Source: Fimbriimonadaceae bacterium
GTDB lineage: Bacteria > Armatimonadota > Fimbriimonadia > Fimbriimonadales > Fimbriimonadaceae
Assembly (NCBI GenBank): GCA_023957775.1
Contig: JAMLGR010000016.1
Coordinates: forward strand, 45,535-109,534
Direction of reading: 5' to 3'
DNA length: 64,000 nucleotides
Shown: positions 1 through 7,457 of the stretch, in pieces
How the letters are laid out: each line of letters begins with the position of its first letter
Numbering within the stretch: the stretch's first letter is position 1
Made by a program: the position numbers and the translations under genes
The notes under the pieces: generated by a model
What the model saw: the letters and a program-made list of their open reading frames with translations, nothing else
The model's database searches: none
What the model was told of the DNA's origin: nothing

Positions 1-210
1 GCTGCGGGTCCGCAGTACGCGGCCGGCTGGTTCACGCTCGCCGCGGCTCAGGCGGCCAACAACCAGGCCACGGAGGCGGCGGTCTCCACCCGCAAGGCGG
101 GGACGCTCGACCAGCCGAACCTCGAGGGCAGGCAGGTCCCCAACGCGGACATGGCGTGGCGCTACTTCACGCAGATGGGGCGCACGCCGCTGATGGCCGC
201 GCCGAAATAG
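1..210 (+). CDS. C-terminal fragment of an unidentified protein
   Basis: An open frame runs from the window edge to TAG at 208-210 and gives 69 residues ending RTPLMAAPK. It has no internal stop and its codon use resembles the neighbours, so it is probably the real end of a gene whose start lies outside the window. The visible part is Ala/Gln/Asn rich (AAAQAANNQATEAA) and then ends on a short aromatic segment (MAWRYFTQMG). I recognise no domain and assign no function. Confidence 0.5.
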   Translation, partial: AAGPQYAAGWFTLAAAQAANNQATEAAVSTRKAGTLDQPNLEGRQVPNADMAWRYFTQMGRTPLMAAPK

Positions 211-223
211 GAGTTCGCGGAGG

Positions 224-820
224 CTATCGCTTGCGGCGACGTCTGGCGAGCACCAACGCACTGGCGGCAAGGGCCAGCGTCGCAGGTTCGGGGACGGGGG
301 CAAGGGCGGTCTCGGCGACATAGGACTTCTGCGGTCCGCCAATGCCGTTGCTGATGTCGTTCCACGTCCCGTAGGGGTTGTTGAGCCCGTGCCCGAAGAA
401 CTGGAGCCAATTCTCGCTTCCACCGCTGTTGTTCGGTTCGCCGCCGGCCCAGTTGGTGTACGACCACGTCTCGCCCGTCACCCAGGCCCAGTTCCCCTCG
501 GTGATCTCGTACCCGCCGAGGTACGGGCCCTGGCTGTTGCCGGCGGCGTCGTTGCCCCAGTAGACAAGGTTGTTGGCCAGGTTGAAGACAAAGTCGTTCT
601 CGGCGGCCGACGTGAGGGTCGCGAGATCCGAGCCTGCCGCCAGGCCCTGGGCCTGCGTGCGGGCCTCGGACCACGAGTTGTCGTTCCCTGCGATCAGGAC
701 CACCTGGTACCAGTGGTCGTTGCCGCCCACGCCGCTGCTCCACTGCACCCAACCCGCCTGCGACATCGCTGCGGCCGCCATCACTCCGGCCAGCGCCATG
801 GATTTCAATGGTCTTTTCAC
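224..820 (-). CDS. PEP-CTERM C-type-lectin-like secreted protein (copy 1)
   Basis: Predicted exported carbohydrate-binding protein of 198 residues. The GTG start at 820 is preferred over the longer ATG frame to 850 because AGGAG lies 7 nt upstream and the protein then opens directly with a signal peptide (cleavage near SQA-GW). Residues about 30-165 look like a C-type lectin fold: the mannose-type calcium motif GEPNN, then WND, with NWAGGEPNN and GTWNDIS in the expected order. The C-terminus is a PEP-CTERM tail (VPEPATLALAAS, then RRRRKR), which in known systems is cut by an exosortase and anchors proteins to the surface or matrix; no exosortase gene is in this window. It diverges from the SARP-like gene at 919 across a direct-repeat operator. 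Two paralogues lie at 2324-2929 and 3215-3814. Binding specificity is not known. Confidence 0.85.
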   Translation of the reverse strand: MKRPLKSMALAGVMAAAAMSQAGWVQWSSGVGGNDHWYQVVLIAGNDNSWSEARTQAQGLAAGSDLATLTSAAENDFVFNLANNLVYWGNDAAGNSQGPYLGGYEITEGNWAWVTGETWSYTNWAGGEPNNSGGSENWLQFFGHGLNNPYGTWNDISNGIGGPQKSYVAETALAPVPEPATLALAASALVLARRRRKR

Positions 821-871
821 TTCAAGACTCCTTTCCCCCAGTGGAGGCACCGATAAGATAGGTGTTCATTG

Positions 872-889
872 CGTGACAAGAGCGTGACA
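872..889. promoter_or_regulatory. SARP-type direct-repeat operator, site A
   Basis: CGTGACA occurs at 872-878 and again at 883-889, an 11-bp period, which is the classic heptamer spacing of SARP/OmpR-like activator sites. Read leftward, TATCTT (complement of 855-860) lies 11 bp beyond the repeat and is a good -10 for the lectin gene. Read rightward, TACGGT (909-914) is followed by ATG at 919, exactly 36 nt from the start of the second repeat. The same geometry recurs at 2985, 3865 and 38183. Binding by the neighbouring regulator is inferred. Confidence 0.7.
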
Positions 890-918
890 CGGTGGCGAAA
901 GCAGACGATACGGTAGAA

Positions 919-2253
919 ATGCGTGGAGGCGATGGGGCTGTCCTGCGCGTGGTGGGCGGGGACGAGGTGGCGGTGTTTCGCGGTGACGAGCCTCTGCCGG
1001 CTCCTCCGACCCGCGCAACCCTCGCGCTGCTGATCGGCCTGTGCCACTCCGGAGAGACCTGGAGTCTGCGGGAGACACTGGCCGCAAAGCTCTATCCTGA
1101 GTCGACCCCGTCGAATCGCAGGGTCTCCCTGCGCCAAACGCTGTCCCGACTGAGAAGGTGGGTGGGCGCGGATCGGCTCGAAGTCACCAGAACCCATCTC
1201 CGCCTTGCTCCAGGATTCGAGTTCGAGCCTCTGGCCCCACCCCCGCCGGGCGGGGTGAGTTTTCCCGCCCCGGACCACTCCTGGTTGGCTCGCTTGCCGG
1301 GCGATCGACCAGAGTCGTCGAGGCCGCACGAGCCGTCGGTGGAGGACGCCTTTGCGAACCTCGTGCACCGTGTCGCCCGCGTGGATCGGGACGAGGCGCG
1401 CGCGCTGCTCGTGGGTGGAGTCGACCTCGCCTCTCGCCTCTCGCCCGACCAGCTCTTTGATCTGTTGTCCGAAGTGCGCCCCCGCGATCGCCGCGATCCC
1501 GAAGTGTTTGGCTATCTGATGCTGTTGGCAGAGGCCCACCACAGGGCGATGTCCTGGCATCGGAGTCTCTCTTCGGCGGCACGAGCTGAGCGGCACGCGG
1601 TCCATCGCAAGAGCCGATTGGGTGTGGTTCAGGCGATGGCCAAGCGCCTCTTCAGCCTTTGCGAGGTGGGCCACATGGGAGAGGCCGCGGAGTGTGCTGC
1701 CGTGCTGCAGGCGCGTTTGGATGGGCTTGCCGGCGATGGCGAATCTTCCAATGCGCTGGCATGCTTCCACTGGAACAGCGGCCGGTTGGACTTGGGGCTG
1801 AAGATCATGGATGGGATGGCGCGTTTCGAGCGCGGTTGGCCCCGGTCGACGCGGATTCACTACTGGACGAACCGTGCGGTGCTGGCCGGGGAGGCGAGGG
1901 CCCTCGAGTTGGCTGCTGACTGCACGGTCGAGCTGGGTCAGCTCTACGTGGAGGGCCAGACTCGATGGCTCGGCGCCTCGGCAGACATCGCCACCGCCCG
2001 TCTACTCGAACTTCAGGGCGAGCCCCTCGAGGCCGCGCGTCGCCTGGACGCCAAGGTAAGGGAGTTGGAGGAGGGCGGCTGGGCGATCGACCGGATGTAC
2101 GCTTTGGAGGCGCTCGCGGAGATGCAGGCAAGGTCGGGCTCCGTCGAGTTCGCAGCCGCCACCTGGCTCCGGTACGGCCGGATGCGCTCCAGTTCCGGAT
2201 CGCGCCCGAACCCACGCTACTTCTTGCGAAGGGCCTGTGTCCTCCTGCACTGA
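919..2253 (+). CDS. SARP-like transcriptional regulator (copy 1)
   Basis: Predicted DNA-binding regulator of 444 residues. Residues about 8-100 resemble an OmpR/SARP winged helix: an LRV..GGDEVAV opening strand set, the phrase LRETLAAKLYPE, and the recognition-helix region VSLRQTLSRLRRWVG followed by LRLAP. The rest is helical and TPR/BTAD-like without a recognisable catalytic domain. The start is set at ATG 919: the in-frame GTG at 892 lies upstream of the TACGGT box, ATG 919 sits 4 nt after that box (leaderless arrangement), and the paralogue at 3912 aligns from the same point. It is divergent from the lectin gene and shares operator site A, so autoregulation plus control of the lectin gene is the simplest reading. 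A perfect hairpin terminator follows. Confidence 0.75.
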   Translation: MRGGDGAVLRVVGGDEVAVFRGDEPLPAPPTRATLALLIGLCHSGETWSLRETLAAKLYPESTPSNRRVSLRQTLSRLRRWVGADRLEVTRTHLRLAPGFEFEPLAPPPPGGVSFPAPDHSWLARLPGDRPESSRPHEPSVEDAFANLVHRVARVDRDEARALLVGGVDLASRLSPDQLFDLLSEVRPRDRRDPEVFGYLMLLAEAHHRAMSWHRSLSSAARAERHAVHRKSRLGVVQAMAKRLFSLCEVGHMGEAAECAAVLQARLDGLAGDGESSNALACFHWNSGRLDLGLKIMDGMARFERGWPRSTRIHYWTNRAVLAGEARALELAADCTVELGQLYVEGQTRWLGASADIATARLLELQGEPLEAARRLDAKVRELEEGGWAIDRMYALEALAEMQARSGSVEFAAATWLRYGRMRSSSGSRPNPRYFLRRACVLLH

Positions 2254-2265
2254 GAGCCCGTTCGA

Positions 2266-2295
2266 GCCGCCCGCCGGATGATTCCGGCGGGCGGC
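2266..2295. terminator. Bidirectional hairpin terminator
   Basis: Perfect 13-bp GC-rich stem (GCCGCCCGCCGGA paired with its complement) around the loop TGAT, located between two convergent genes (919-2253 plus, 2324-2929 minus). There is no clear U tract on either side. A diverged copy of the same sequence occurs at 3132-3169. Confidence 0.75.
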
Positions 2296-2323
2296 CTACT
2301 CTCCCTCCCCATTCTGTGTCAGA

Positions 2324-2929
2324 TCAGGTTCGTCGCCGGCTTCGTGCGAGCGCCAACGCGCAAGCAACGAGTCCCATGGTTGCGGGTTCGGGGACCGGTG
2401 CGGACGCCATTTCGGCGACGTAAGACAACTGCGGGCCACCATCTCCATCGCCTACGTCATTCCATACAGCTTCGCGGCCGTGGAGACCATACAGCTGAAG
2501 CACGTTCTCCTGTCCACCAAAGTTGTTGGGTTCGCCGGGCGACCAGTTGGTGTAGGACCATGCCTCGCCGGTCACCCACTCCCATCCGCCGTCTGGTTCG
2601 TTGGAGCCCGGGGTCTGGAAGCCGCCGAGATAGGGGCCTTGATGGGCGCCAGCTGCATCAATCGCCCAGAACTCCGCATGGTTGGCGAGATCGAACACGA
2701 AGGAGTTTTCCGCAGCCGAAGTGAGTGTCGCCAGGTCCGAGCCGCTCCCGAGAGCCTGGGCCTGTGCGCGGGCGGCGCTCCACGAACTGTCGTCGCCGGT
2801 GATCAGCGCGACCTGGTACCAGTGATCGTTCCCACCGGAACCGCTGCTCCACTGCACCCACCCCGCCTGCGACAACACGGAAGCAGACAAGACGACCCCG
2901 AGAGCCGTTGTGCGAATTGAAAGCGTCAT
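2324..2929 (-). CDS. PEP-CTERM C-type-lectin-like secreted protein (copy 2)
   Basis: Predicted exported lectin-like protein of 201 residues. ATG 2929 is chosen because TAGGAGGT stands 8 nt upstream; the open frame extends to 3031 but the extra residues are not signal-like. A signal peptide ends near SQA-GW, as in copy 1. The lectin region holds SPGEPNN (EPN, mannose-type calcium site) and VWNDVG (WND). The tail is VPEPATMGLVACALALA followed by RSRRRT, a PEP-CTERM sorting signal with a slightly weak basic end. It closely matches the gene at 224-820 over most of its length, so the two are recent paralogues. It diverges from a remnant regulator at 3032 across operator site B. Confidence 0.85.
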   Translation of the reverse strand: MTLSIRTTALGVVLSASVLSQAGWVQWSSGSGGNDHWYQVALITGDDSSWSAARAQAQALGSGSDLATLTSAAENSFVFDLANHAEFWAIDAAGAHQGPYLGGFQTPGSNEPDGGWEWVTGEAWSYTNWSPGEPNNFGGQENVLQLYGLHGREAVWNDVGDGDGGPQLSYVAEMASAPVPEPATMGLVACALALARSRRRT

Positions 2930-2984
2930 TTCAAAAGACCTCCTATCCCCCGGTGGAGGAGACGCCCATTGTAGGGCGTGTGAA

Positions 2985-3002
2985 CGTGACAAAAACGTTA
3001 CG
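2985..3002. promoter_or_regulatory. SARP-type direct-repeat operator, site B
   Basis: CGTGACA at 2985-2991 and CGTTACG at 2996-3002 keep the 11-bp period of site A. Leftward, TACAAT (complement of 2968-2973) lies 11 bp away and fits a -10 for the lectin gene. Rightward, TACGGT at 3022-3027 precedes ATG 3032, again exactly 36 nt from the second repeat, although no full-length regulator follows. Confidence 0.7.
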
Positions 3003-3031
3003 CGTTGGCGGAAGGGAGCGATACGGTACAA

Positions 3032-3157
3032 ATGCGTGGTGGAGTGGATGAGGCTCTGCGGGGCGAAATCGCCGACGATCTTGTGGCTTCTTTGACGCCT
3101 CGTTCTGGAACAGCGCCCCGCCCATTAAGAAGCCCGTTCAGACCGCCCGCCGGATGA
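3032..3157 (+). pseudogene. Deleted remnant of a SARP-like regulator gene
   Basis: A 41-codon frame starts MRGGVDEAL, matching the MRGG start of the regulator at 919, and keeps that gene's whole upstream region (operator, TACGGT box, ATG spacing). After about 20 codons it runs into sequence that matches the 3' flank of the regulator gene, including its terminator (AGCCCGTTC..GCCCGCCGGATGATTCCG). This is what an internal deletion of about 1.3 kb from a third regulator copy would leave. A functional microprotein is possible but less likely. Confidence 0.6.
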
Positions 3158-3169
3158 TTCCGAACGGGC
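3132..3169. terminator. Hairpin terminator, diverged copy
   Basis: GCCCGTTC (3132-3139) pairs with GAACGGGC (3162-3169). The inner sequence CCGCCCGCCGGATGATTCCG is the same as in the terminator at 2266-2295, but substitutions have changed the pairing. It lies between the regulator remnant and the convergent lectin gene. Confidence 0.55.
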
Positions 3170-3214
3170 GGCCTTCTCTCCTTTGCACGGGTCGCCCGAG
3201 AGTGAAACGAGCAG

Positions 3215-3814
3215 TTACCGGCGTCTGAGCCGGCGTCCGACGAGGACGCCAAGGCCAAGCGTGAGGGCGGCGATCGAAGCGGGCTCGGGAACGGCTTCGG
3301 CGACGAACGCGAGTTGTGGGCCGCCAGGCGCATCGGTCATGTCGTTCCAAGTGGCCGCGCGTCCGGTCCCGTTCGCGAAGAACTGGAGGACACTCTCGTC
3401 GCCGCCGTTGTTGTTGGGCTCGTTGCCAGCCCATTGGGTGAAGGACCACGGCTCGCCGGTCACCCAGGTCCAGCCCCCTGCGGGCTCGCTCGAGCCGGGA
3501 GGCTGATACGCGCCGAGATAGGGGCCTTGGTTATTGTTCGAGGCATCGATCGCCCAGTAGATGGGGTTGTCGGCCAGCCCGAATGCGAAGGCATTCTCCG
3601 CTTCGGACGTGAGCGTGGCCAAATCGACGGCCTGACCCTGGGGGCCGGTCATCGCCTGAGCTTCGGCGCGCGCCGCGCTCCAGGAATGGTCCGTGCCAGC
3701 AATCAGGACGACCTGGAACCAGTGGCCATTGCCGCCCTGCACCCATTGCGCGCCCGCTGTAGCGGCGGTCAACATCGTCGCTGCCAGCGCCAATTCTCTT
3801 AGTCCGTATTTCAT
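3215..3814 (-). CDS. PEP-CTERM C-type-lectin-like secreted protein (copy 3)
   Basis: Predicted exported lectin-like protein of 199 residues, more diverged than copies 1 and 2. ATG 3814 is supported by AAAGGAG 8 nt upstream and by a signal peptide ending near AGA-QW. The lectin core holds NEPNN (EPN calcium motif) and TWNDMT (WND). The tail is VPEPASIAALTLGLGVLV followed by RRLRRR, a PEP-CTERM signal. It diverges from the second intact regulator (3912) across operator site C, repeating the lectin/regulator pairing of 224-2253. Confidence 0.85.
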   Translation of the reverse strand: MKYGLRELALAATMLTAATAGAQWVQGGNGHWFQVVLIAGTDHSWSAARAEAQAMTGPQGQAVDLATLTSEAENAFAFGLADNPIYWAIDASNNNQGPYLGAYQPPGSSEPAGGWTWVTGEPWSFTQWAGNEPNNNGGDESVLQFFANGTGRAATWNDMTDAPGGPQLAFVAEAVPEPASIAALTLGLGVLVGRRLRRR

Positions 3815-3864
3815 CGCCTTCTCTCCTTTCATGCTATCCCTGCCACAATGGTGGGAGGGACGTG

Positions 3865-3882
3865 CGTGACGCAGGCGTGATC
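3865..3882. promoter_or_regulatory. SARP-type direct-repeat operator, site C
   Basis: CGTGACG at 3865-3871 and CGTGATC at 3876-3882 give the same 11-bp period. The second repeat starts 36 nt before ATG 3912, as at the other three sites. The -10 boxes are weaker here: CACCAT leftward (complement of 3848-3853) and TCTCGC rightward at 3902-3907. Confidence 0.6.
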
Positions 3883-3911
3883 GCCTGGCGAATGCACGGG
3901 TTCTCGCAAAA

Positions 3912-5258
3912 ATGCCTGCCGTGGAACGGGATCGGGTCTTGAGGATCCAGGTCGGCGGCCAGTTGACCGTCGCTTGCGGGGATGTCCCATTGCCTCCTCC
4001 CCCGTCGAAGACGGTCGCCGTGCTGCTCCTCGGACTTTGCCAGAGGGGGCAGCGGTGGAGCCACCGCGCCGAGATCGCGGGCAATCTCTATCCGCAGGGA
4101 GACCCTTCGCGCGCACGCATCGCCTTGAGGCAGGCGGTCTTGCGGTTGAGGCGGTGGATCGGTCCCGACCGACTGGAATCGAACACGGAGCATCTGCGGT
4201 TGGCGCCCGGGACTTGGCGGTTAAGCGTGGCTCCTGCCACGGACATGGCCCTCGACCGCGTGCATCTGGTTCCCGACCTCGAGCACCCCTGGGTTGATGC
4301 CATGCGGGCGCAGTGGAGTCCCGCGGAGCCCCCTCGAGCGACGGACCGGCTCGAAGCCTTTGCGCAGGTCGTCGAGGCGTTCGCCGGCGGGGACCCCGAC
4401 GTGGCCCGGGCGATCCTTCTGGGAGGACGCGCCGCGGCTCTGCAACTCCCGCCGGACCGCCTCGCAGGGTTGCTGGCGTTGGTGAGACCCCGGGATCGCC
4501 GCGACCTCTGGACGCTCGAGTTCTTTCTGGTTCAAGCCGAGCTGTACCATCGGACGGCGAGTTGGGCGACCAGTTTGGCGGCTGCCTCGAAGGCCATCCG
4601 TCTGGCGCACCATCGCAAGAGTCGCGCAGGGGCTGTCTCGGGGATGGCCAAAGCGCTGTTCACCCTGTGCGAGATGGGGCAGTTGGGAGCGGCCCAGGAG
4701 ATGGGACGAGCGCTGGCCTCCTCCACGGGAGCGAGCCGCGACGGCGAAGCGGGCAACGCGCTGGCTTGCCTGGATTGGGACCTCGGCGATTACGGTGGCG
4801 CACTGCGTCACATGGATACGATGGCCCGAATCGAGTCGAGTTGGGATCGGGCCACGCGCCTTCACTTTTGGACGAATTTTGCGGTGTTGGCGGCCGAGGC
4901 GCGCGAGGAGATGCTTGCGCTTCGATGTTTTGGAGAGGCCCAAGCGCTCCAGCTCCCGGGAGAGCAGGGTGCCTCGCGAGGCATGGTTTCGGTAGCACGT
5001 GCGCGCCTTGCGGAGCTTTCAGGCAATCCGGAAGCCGGGAGAGTCCTCCTCGCCCAAGAGATTCCCATCGCCGAGGCCGCAGGGTGGAGAACCGACGTGC
5101 TGTACCTGTTGGAGGCCTTGGCGGAGATGGAGTTTGCTTGTGGGGCCCACGAGTCCGCGGTGGCGACGTGGAGGCGTTACCACGGGATGCGCCGGGCCAC
5201 AGGCTCGCGCCCCACCCCGCGCTATTACGCGAGGCGCGCGCGCGCCCTGCGAGTCTGA
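3912..5258 (+). CDS. SARP-like transcriptional regulator (copy 2)
   Basis: Predicted 448-residue regulator, paralogous along its whole length to 919-2253. The N-terminal winged-helix region carries VLRIQVGGQLTVACG, IAGNLYPQGDPS and IALRQAVLRLRRWIG. The remaining roughly 330 residues are helical (TPR/BTAD-like), with conserved stretches such as VRPRDRRDLW and MAKALFTLCEMGQLG also found in copy 1. The ATG at 3912 starts 36 nt from the operator repeat and has no Shine-Dalgarno sequence, so it may be leaderless. Its likely targets are the divergent lectin gene and itself. Confidence 0.75.
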   Translation: MPAVERDRVLRIQVGGQLTVACGDVPLPPPPSKTVAVLLLGLCQRGQRWSHRAEIAGNLYPQGDPSRARIALRQAVLRLRRWIGPDRLESNTEHLRLAPGTWRLSVAPATDMALDRVHLVPDLEHPWVDAMRAQWSPAEPPRATDRLEAFAQVVEAFAGGDPDVARAILLGGRAAALQLPPDRLAGLLALVRPRDRRDLWTLEFFLVQAELYHRTASWATSLAAASKAIRLAHHRKSRAGAVSGMAKALFTLCEMGQLGAAQEMGRALASSTGASRDGEAGNALACLDWDLGDYGGALRHMDTMARIESSWDRATRLHFWTNFAVLAAEAREEMLALRCFGEAQALQLPGEQGASRGMVSVARARLAELSGNPEAGRVLLAQEIPIAEAAGWRTDVLYLLEALAEMEFACGAHESAVATWRRYHGMRRATGSRPTPRYYARRARALRV

Positions 5259-5316
5259 GGGCTCCGGTCCGCGGAATTCGGTACCCGGAAAAAGTGCGAG
5301 ATCGGCGGCCGAGCCC

Positions 5317-5346
5317 TTGGAACCTCATGCATCGAATTGTTACAAT
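5317..5346 (+). promoter_or_regulatory. Promoter of the first metalloprotease gene
   Basis: TTGGAA (5317-5322), an 18-bp spacer and TACAAT (5341-5346) form a sigma-70-like promoter 37 bp before ATG 5383. Confidence 0.5.
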
Positions 5347-5382
5347 CTCTCTTTCCGTCGCAGTTGGCGGATGGGGGATTGG

Positions 5383-6168
5383 ATGAAGAATTCGACATTG
5401 GGGCGTTCCTTGCTGGTGCTCGCGGGCTTGGTGGTCGTAGGTCAGGCGGGCGCCTATTCGTTGCTATCGCAGAAGTGGGACGTTGGTGTGAACAAGGCTG
5501 AAGTCATGGCCGGCAACCTTGGGACCGCTGGTTCTGCCACATGGTCCGTCATGGGGGCCGGGTTGGGGATGGAGGGCTATGAGACCCACGGTGGAGCCCT
5601 TACGACGTCGTTGACCGCTTTGACATCCGGCGATGAGATCGCGATGATTGGTGCTGCTATTGACGCTTGGGCGGCTGTATGCAACTTCACCAATCTCGGC
5701 ATGGTCGCGGACGGCGGCGTGAATGGGGGGGCTTCGGAGGCTTCGGGGGGTCATCTAGGCGACATGCGGTTCGCCTCGATCTTCATCGACGGCGGAGCCG
5801 GCCCCAATGTGCTTGCCCACGCCTACACGCCTGGCACGGAAACGCTCAACGGAGCTGGCGGGACGATCCTTGGCGACGTCCACTTTGACAACGGCAACAC
5901 GTGGGGGGATGGTTCGGGCGGTACGATCGACTTCTACACGGTTGCCCTCCACGAGATCGGCCACGCGCTTGGCCTGGGTCACTCCTCCGTAACGGGGAGC
6001 ATCATGGAGCCGGTTTACGCGGGACCGAGGCACACGTTGCACGCGGACGACATCGCGGGGATCCAGGCCATCTACGGCGCGCGGGCGCCCGTGCCCGAGC
6101 CTGCGACCATGGTTTTGGCGACTGCGGCGCTCCTGACGGCTGCCCGCCGACGCAAGCGGACTGGATAG
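5383..6168 (+). CDS. PEP-CTERM matrixin-like zinc metalloprotease (copy 1)
   Basis: Predicted secreted metalloprotease of 261 residues. A signal peptide covers about residues 1-24. The zinc site [12 protein letters not shown] (HExxHxxGxxH) is followed by SIMEP, the Met-turn expected in metzincins of the matrixin/M10 type, and by the [13 protein letters not shown] segment common at the end of such domains. The C-terminus is VPEPATMVLATAALLTAARRR, a PEP-CTERM tail. ATG 5383 follows GGGGGATTGG closely; an in-frame ATG at 5371 is an alternative. A strong terminator separates it from its paralogue at 6351. No propeptide with a cysteine switch is evident. Confidence 0.85.
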   Translation: MKNSTLGRSLLVLAGLVVVGQAGAYSLLSQKWDVGVNKAEVMAGNLGTAGSATWSVMGAGLGMEGYETHGGALTTSLTALTSGDEIAMIGAAIDAWAAVCNFTNLGMVADGGVNGGASEASGGHLGDMRFASIFIDGGAGPNVLAHAYTPGTETLNGAGGTILGDVHFDNGNTWGDGSGGTIDFYTVALHEIGHALGLGHSSVTGSIMEPVYAGPRHTLHADDIAGIQAIYGARAPVPEPATMVLATAALLTAARRRKRTG

Positions 6169-6192
6169 ACGAGCCGAGGTCGAGCAAAGTGA

Positions 6193-6221
6193 GAGGGCGG
6201 CCCGGGCCGCCCTCTTTTTTT
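6193..6221 (+). terminator. Rho-independent terminator
   Basis: GAGGGCGGC stem with its perfect complement around CCGG, followed by seven T. It lies just after the metalloprotease gene at 5383-6168. Confidence 0.9.
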
Positions 6222-6350
6222 GTTCGGACCCGCAGATTTCACTGGCCCGCACTCCTGCCGGATTTCATCAGAAGCCCCGCTGCGGAGTTGCAATTGCCCG
6301 TCTAACGGCCATGGGCGGAGTTCGCCCCTGAAAGGAGAGGCTTCTTCATC

Positions 6351-7142
6351 ATGAATATTCATCGCACCCGTTCGATTCTCTGCGTTGCCGGCGCGTTGGC
6401 GCTGGCCGCATCTGGCAGCGCCTACTCGCTTCTGTCCATGAAGTGGGCCCCTGGTGCCAACACGGCCCAGGACATGTCTCCGAATCTGGGGACGCCCGGC
6501 GGGGCCACTTGGTCCGTGATGGGCGCAGGCCTTGGGATGCAGGGTGCGGAAACGCACGCCGGCGCGCTCACCACGAGTCTGGGCGGTTTGATCGGCGGTT
6601 CGAGCACCGCGGAGGAGATCGCGGCCATCGGTTGGGCGATCGACACGTGGGCGGCGGTCTGCAACTTCACCAACCTCGGCATGGTGGCCGACGGCGGTGT
6701 GAACGGCGGCGCCTCGCAAGCATCGGGCGGCCACTTGGGCGACATGCGGTTCGCCGCGATCGGCGGATTCAGCGGGGGCAGCGTCATCGCCCACGCGTAC
6801 ACACCGGGCACCGAAGCCACGGTTTCCTGGGGAACCTTGGGCGGCGACGTCCACTTCAACACGGCCTTCGGCTACGTGGACAACCCCAATGCGGGTTCGG
6901 GCAGCATCGACTTTGCGACGATCGCGCTTCACGAGATCGGCCACGCGTTGGGTCTTGGCCACTCGACGGTGACGGGAAGTGTGATGGAGCCGGTCTACGC
7001 CGGAGCGCGCCGAAGCCTGCACGCCGACGATATTGCCGGAATCCAGAGGGTCTACGGCACGCCGGTTCCGGAGCCTGCTTCGATGGCCGTGCTGAGCGTC
7101 GGCGTCGTGACGATGATGCGCCGTCGCCGAAGGAGCGCGTAG
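6351..7142 (+). CDS. PEP-CTERM matrixin-like zinc metalloprotease (copy 2)
   Basis: Predicted secreted metalloprotease of 263 residues, a tandem paralogue of 5383-6168. It has a signal peptide (cleavage near GSA-YS), the zinc motif [12 protein letters not shown], the Met-turn SVMEP and the [13 protein letters not shown] segment. The C-terminus is [18 protein letters not shown] followed by RRRRRSA, a PEP-CTERM tail. AAAGGAG lies upstream of ATG 6351 at a longer than usual distance. The regions around the active site are almost identical between the two copies, while the middle differs by small indels. Confidence 0.85.
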   Translation: MNIHRTRSILCVAGALALAASGSAYSLLSMKWAPGANTAQDMSPNLGTPGGATWSVMGAGLGMQGAETHAGALTTSLGGLIGGSSTAEEIAAIGWAIDTWAAVCNFTNLGMVADGGVNGGASQASGGHLGDMRFAAIGGFSGGSVIAHAYTPGTEATVSWGTLGGDVHFNTAFGYVDNPNAGSGSIDFATIALHEIGHALGLGHSTVTGSVMEPVYAGARRSLHADDIAGIQRVYGTPVPEPASMAVLSVGVVTMMRRRRRSA

Positions 7143-7215
7143 GTCTCGCTCGCTTGTCGGTTCGTTAGGGATGGGGTGCCTCGGTCCGGGGGTGCCCCTT
7201 TCTCTTGTTTGGCCT

Positions 7216-7379
7216 GCGCGTCCCGATGGAATCGGGAAGGTCGCCGGCCGTTCCCGCCTCGGGGGTAGAATCTCCTTTCACGTCGTCGGGGCGTGGCGCA
7301 GTTTGGTAGCGCGTCCCGATGGAATCGGGAAGGTCGCCGACCGTTCCCGCCTCGGGGGTAGAATCTCCTTTCACGTCGT
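7216..7379 (+). repeat. 93-bp tandem duplication carrying tRNA-Pro promoter and 5' part
   Basis: The sequence starting GCGCGTCCCGATGGAATCGG at 7216 is repeated 93 bp later at 7309, and the same 93-bp phase leads into the real tRNA at 7402. Each unit contains a TAGAAT box (7266-7271 and 7359-7364) and the first part of the tRNA (CGGGGCG at 7287 and 7380). The duplication therefore doubles the presumed tRNA promoter. Confidence 0.8.
7287..7337 (+). pseudogene. Truncated tRNA with a GGA anticodon-like arm
   Basis: The first 26 nt equal the tRNA-Pro gene at 7380 (acceptor 5' strand and D arm). They continue into a different anticodon arm: stem TCCCG/CGGGA with the 7-nt loop ATGGAAT, which would give anticodon GGA. 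The T arm and acceptor 3' strand are missing, so it is a partial gene. Similar arms recur at 25120-25147 and 25437-25462. Confidence 0.6.
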
Positions 7380-7456
7380 CGGGGCGTGGCGCAGTTTGGT
7401 AGCGCGCTTCCATGGGGTGGAAGAGGTCGCACGTTCGAATCGTGTCGCCCCGACCA
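7380..7456 (+). tRNA. tRNA-Pro(GGG)
   Basis: A complete 77-nt cloverleaf with encoded CCA. The acceptor CGGGGCG pairs with CGCCCCG, the D arm is GCGC/GCGC around AGTTTGGTA, the anticodon arm is CTTCC/GGAAG with loop ATGGGGT (anticodon GGG, reading CCC), and the T arm is GCACG/CGTGT with loop TTCGAAT. The C1:G72 pair is typical of bacterial tRNA-Pro. Its 3' half (7409-7457) is repeated exactly at 16176, 19460 and 25002, so it is the attachment site of the array that follows. The tRNA itself stays intact. Confidence 0.93.
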
Positions 7457-7457
7457 G
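7409..7457 (+). repeat. att-like repeat 1 (inside tRNA-Pro)
   Basis: A 49-bp segment running from the anticodon loop through CCAG. Identical copies stand at 16176-16224, 19460-19508 and 25002-25050. The extent (anticodon loop to tRNA 3' end) is typical of tyrosine-recombinase attachment cores. Confidence 0.85.

Noticed and set aside
7287..7337. Functional tRNA-Ser(GGA)
   Set aside because: The T arm and acceptor 3' strand are absent and the body is tRNA-Pro, so it is a truncated copy.
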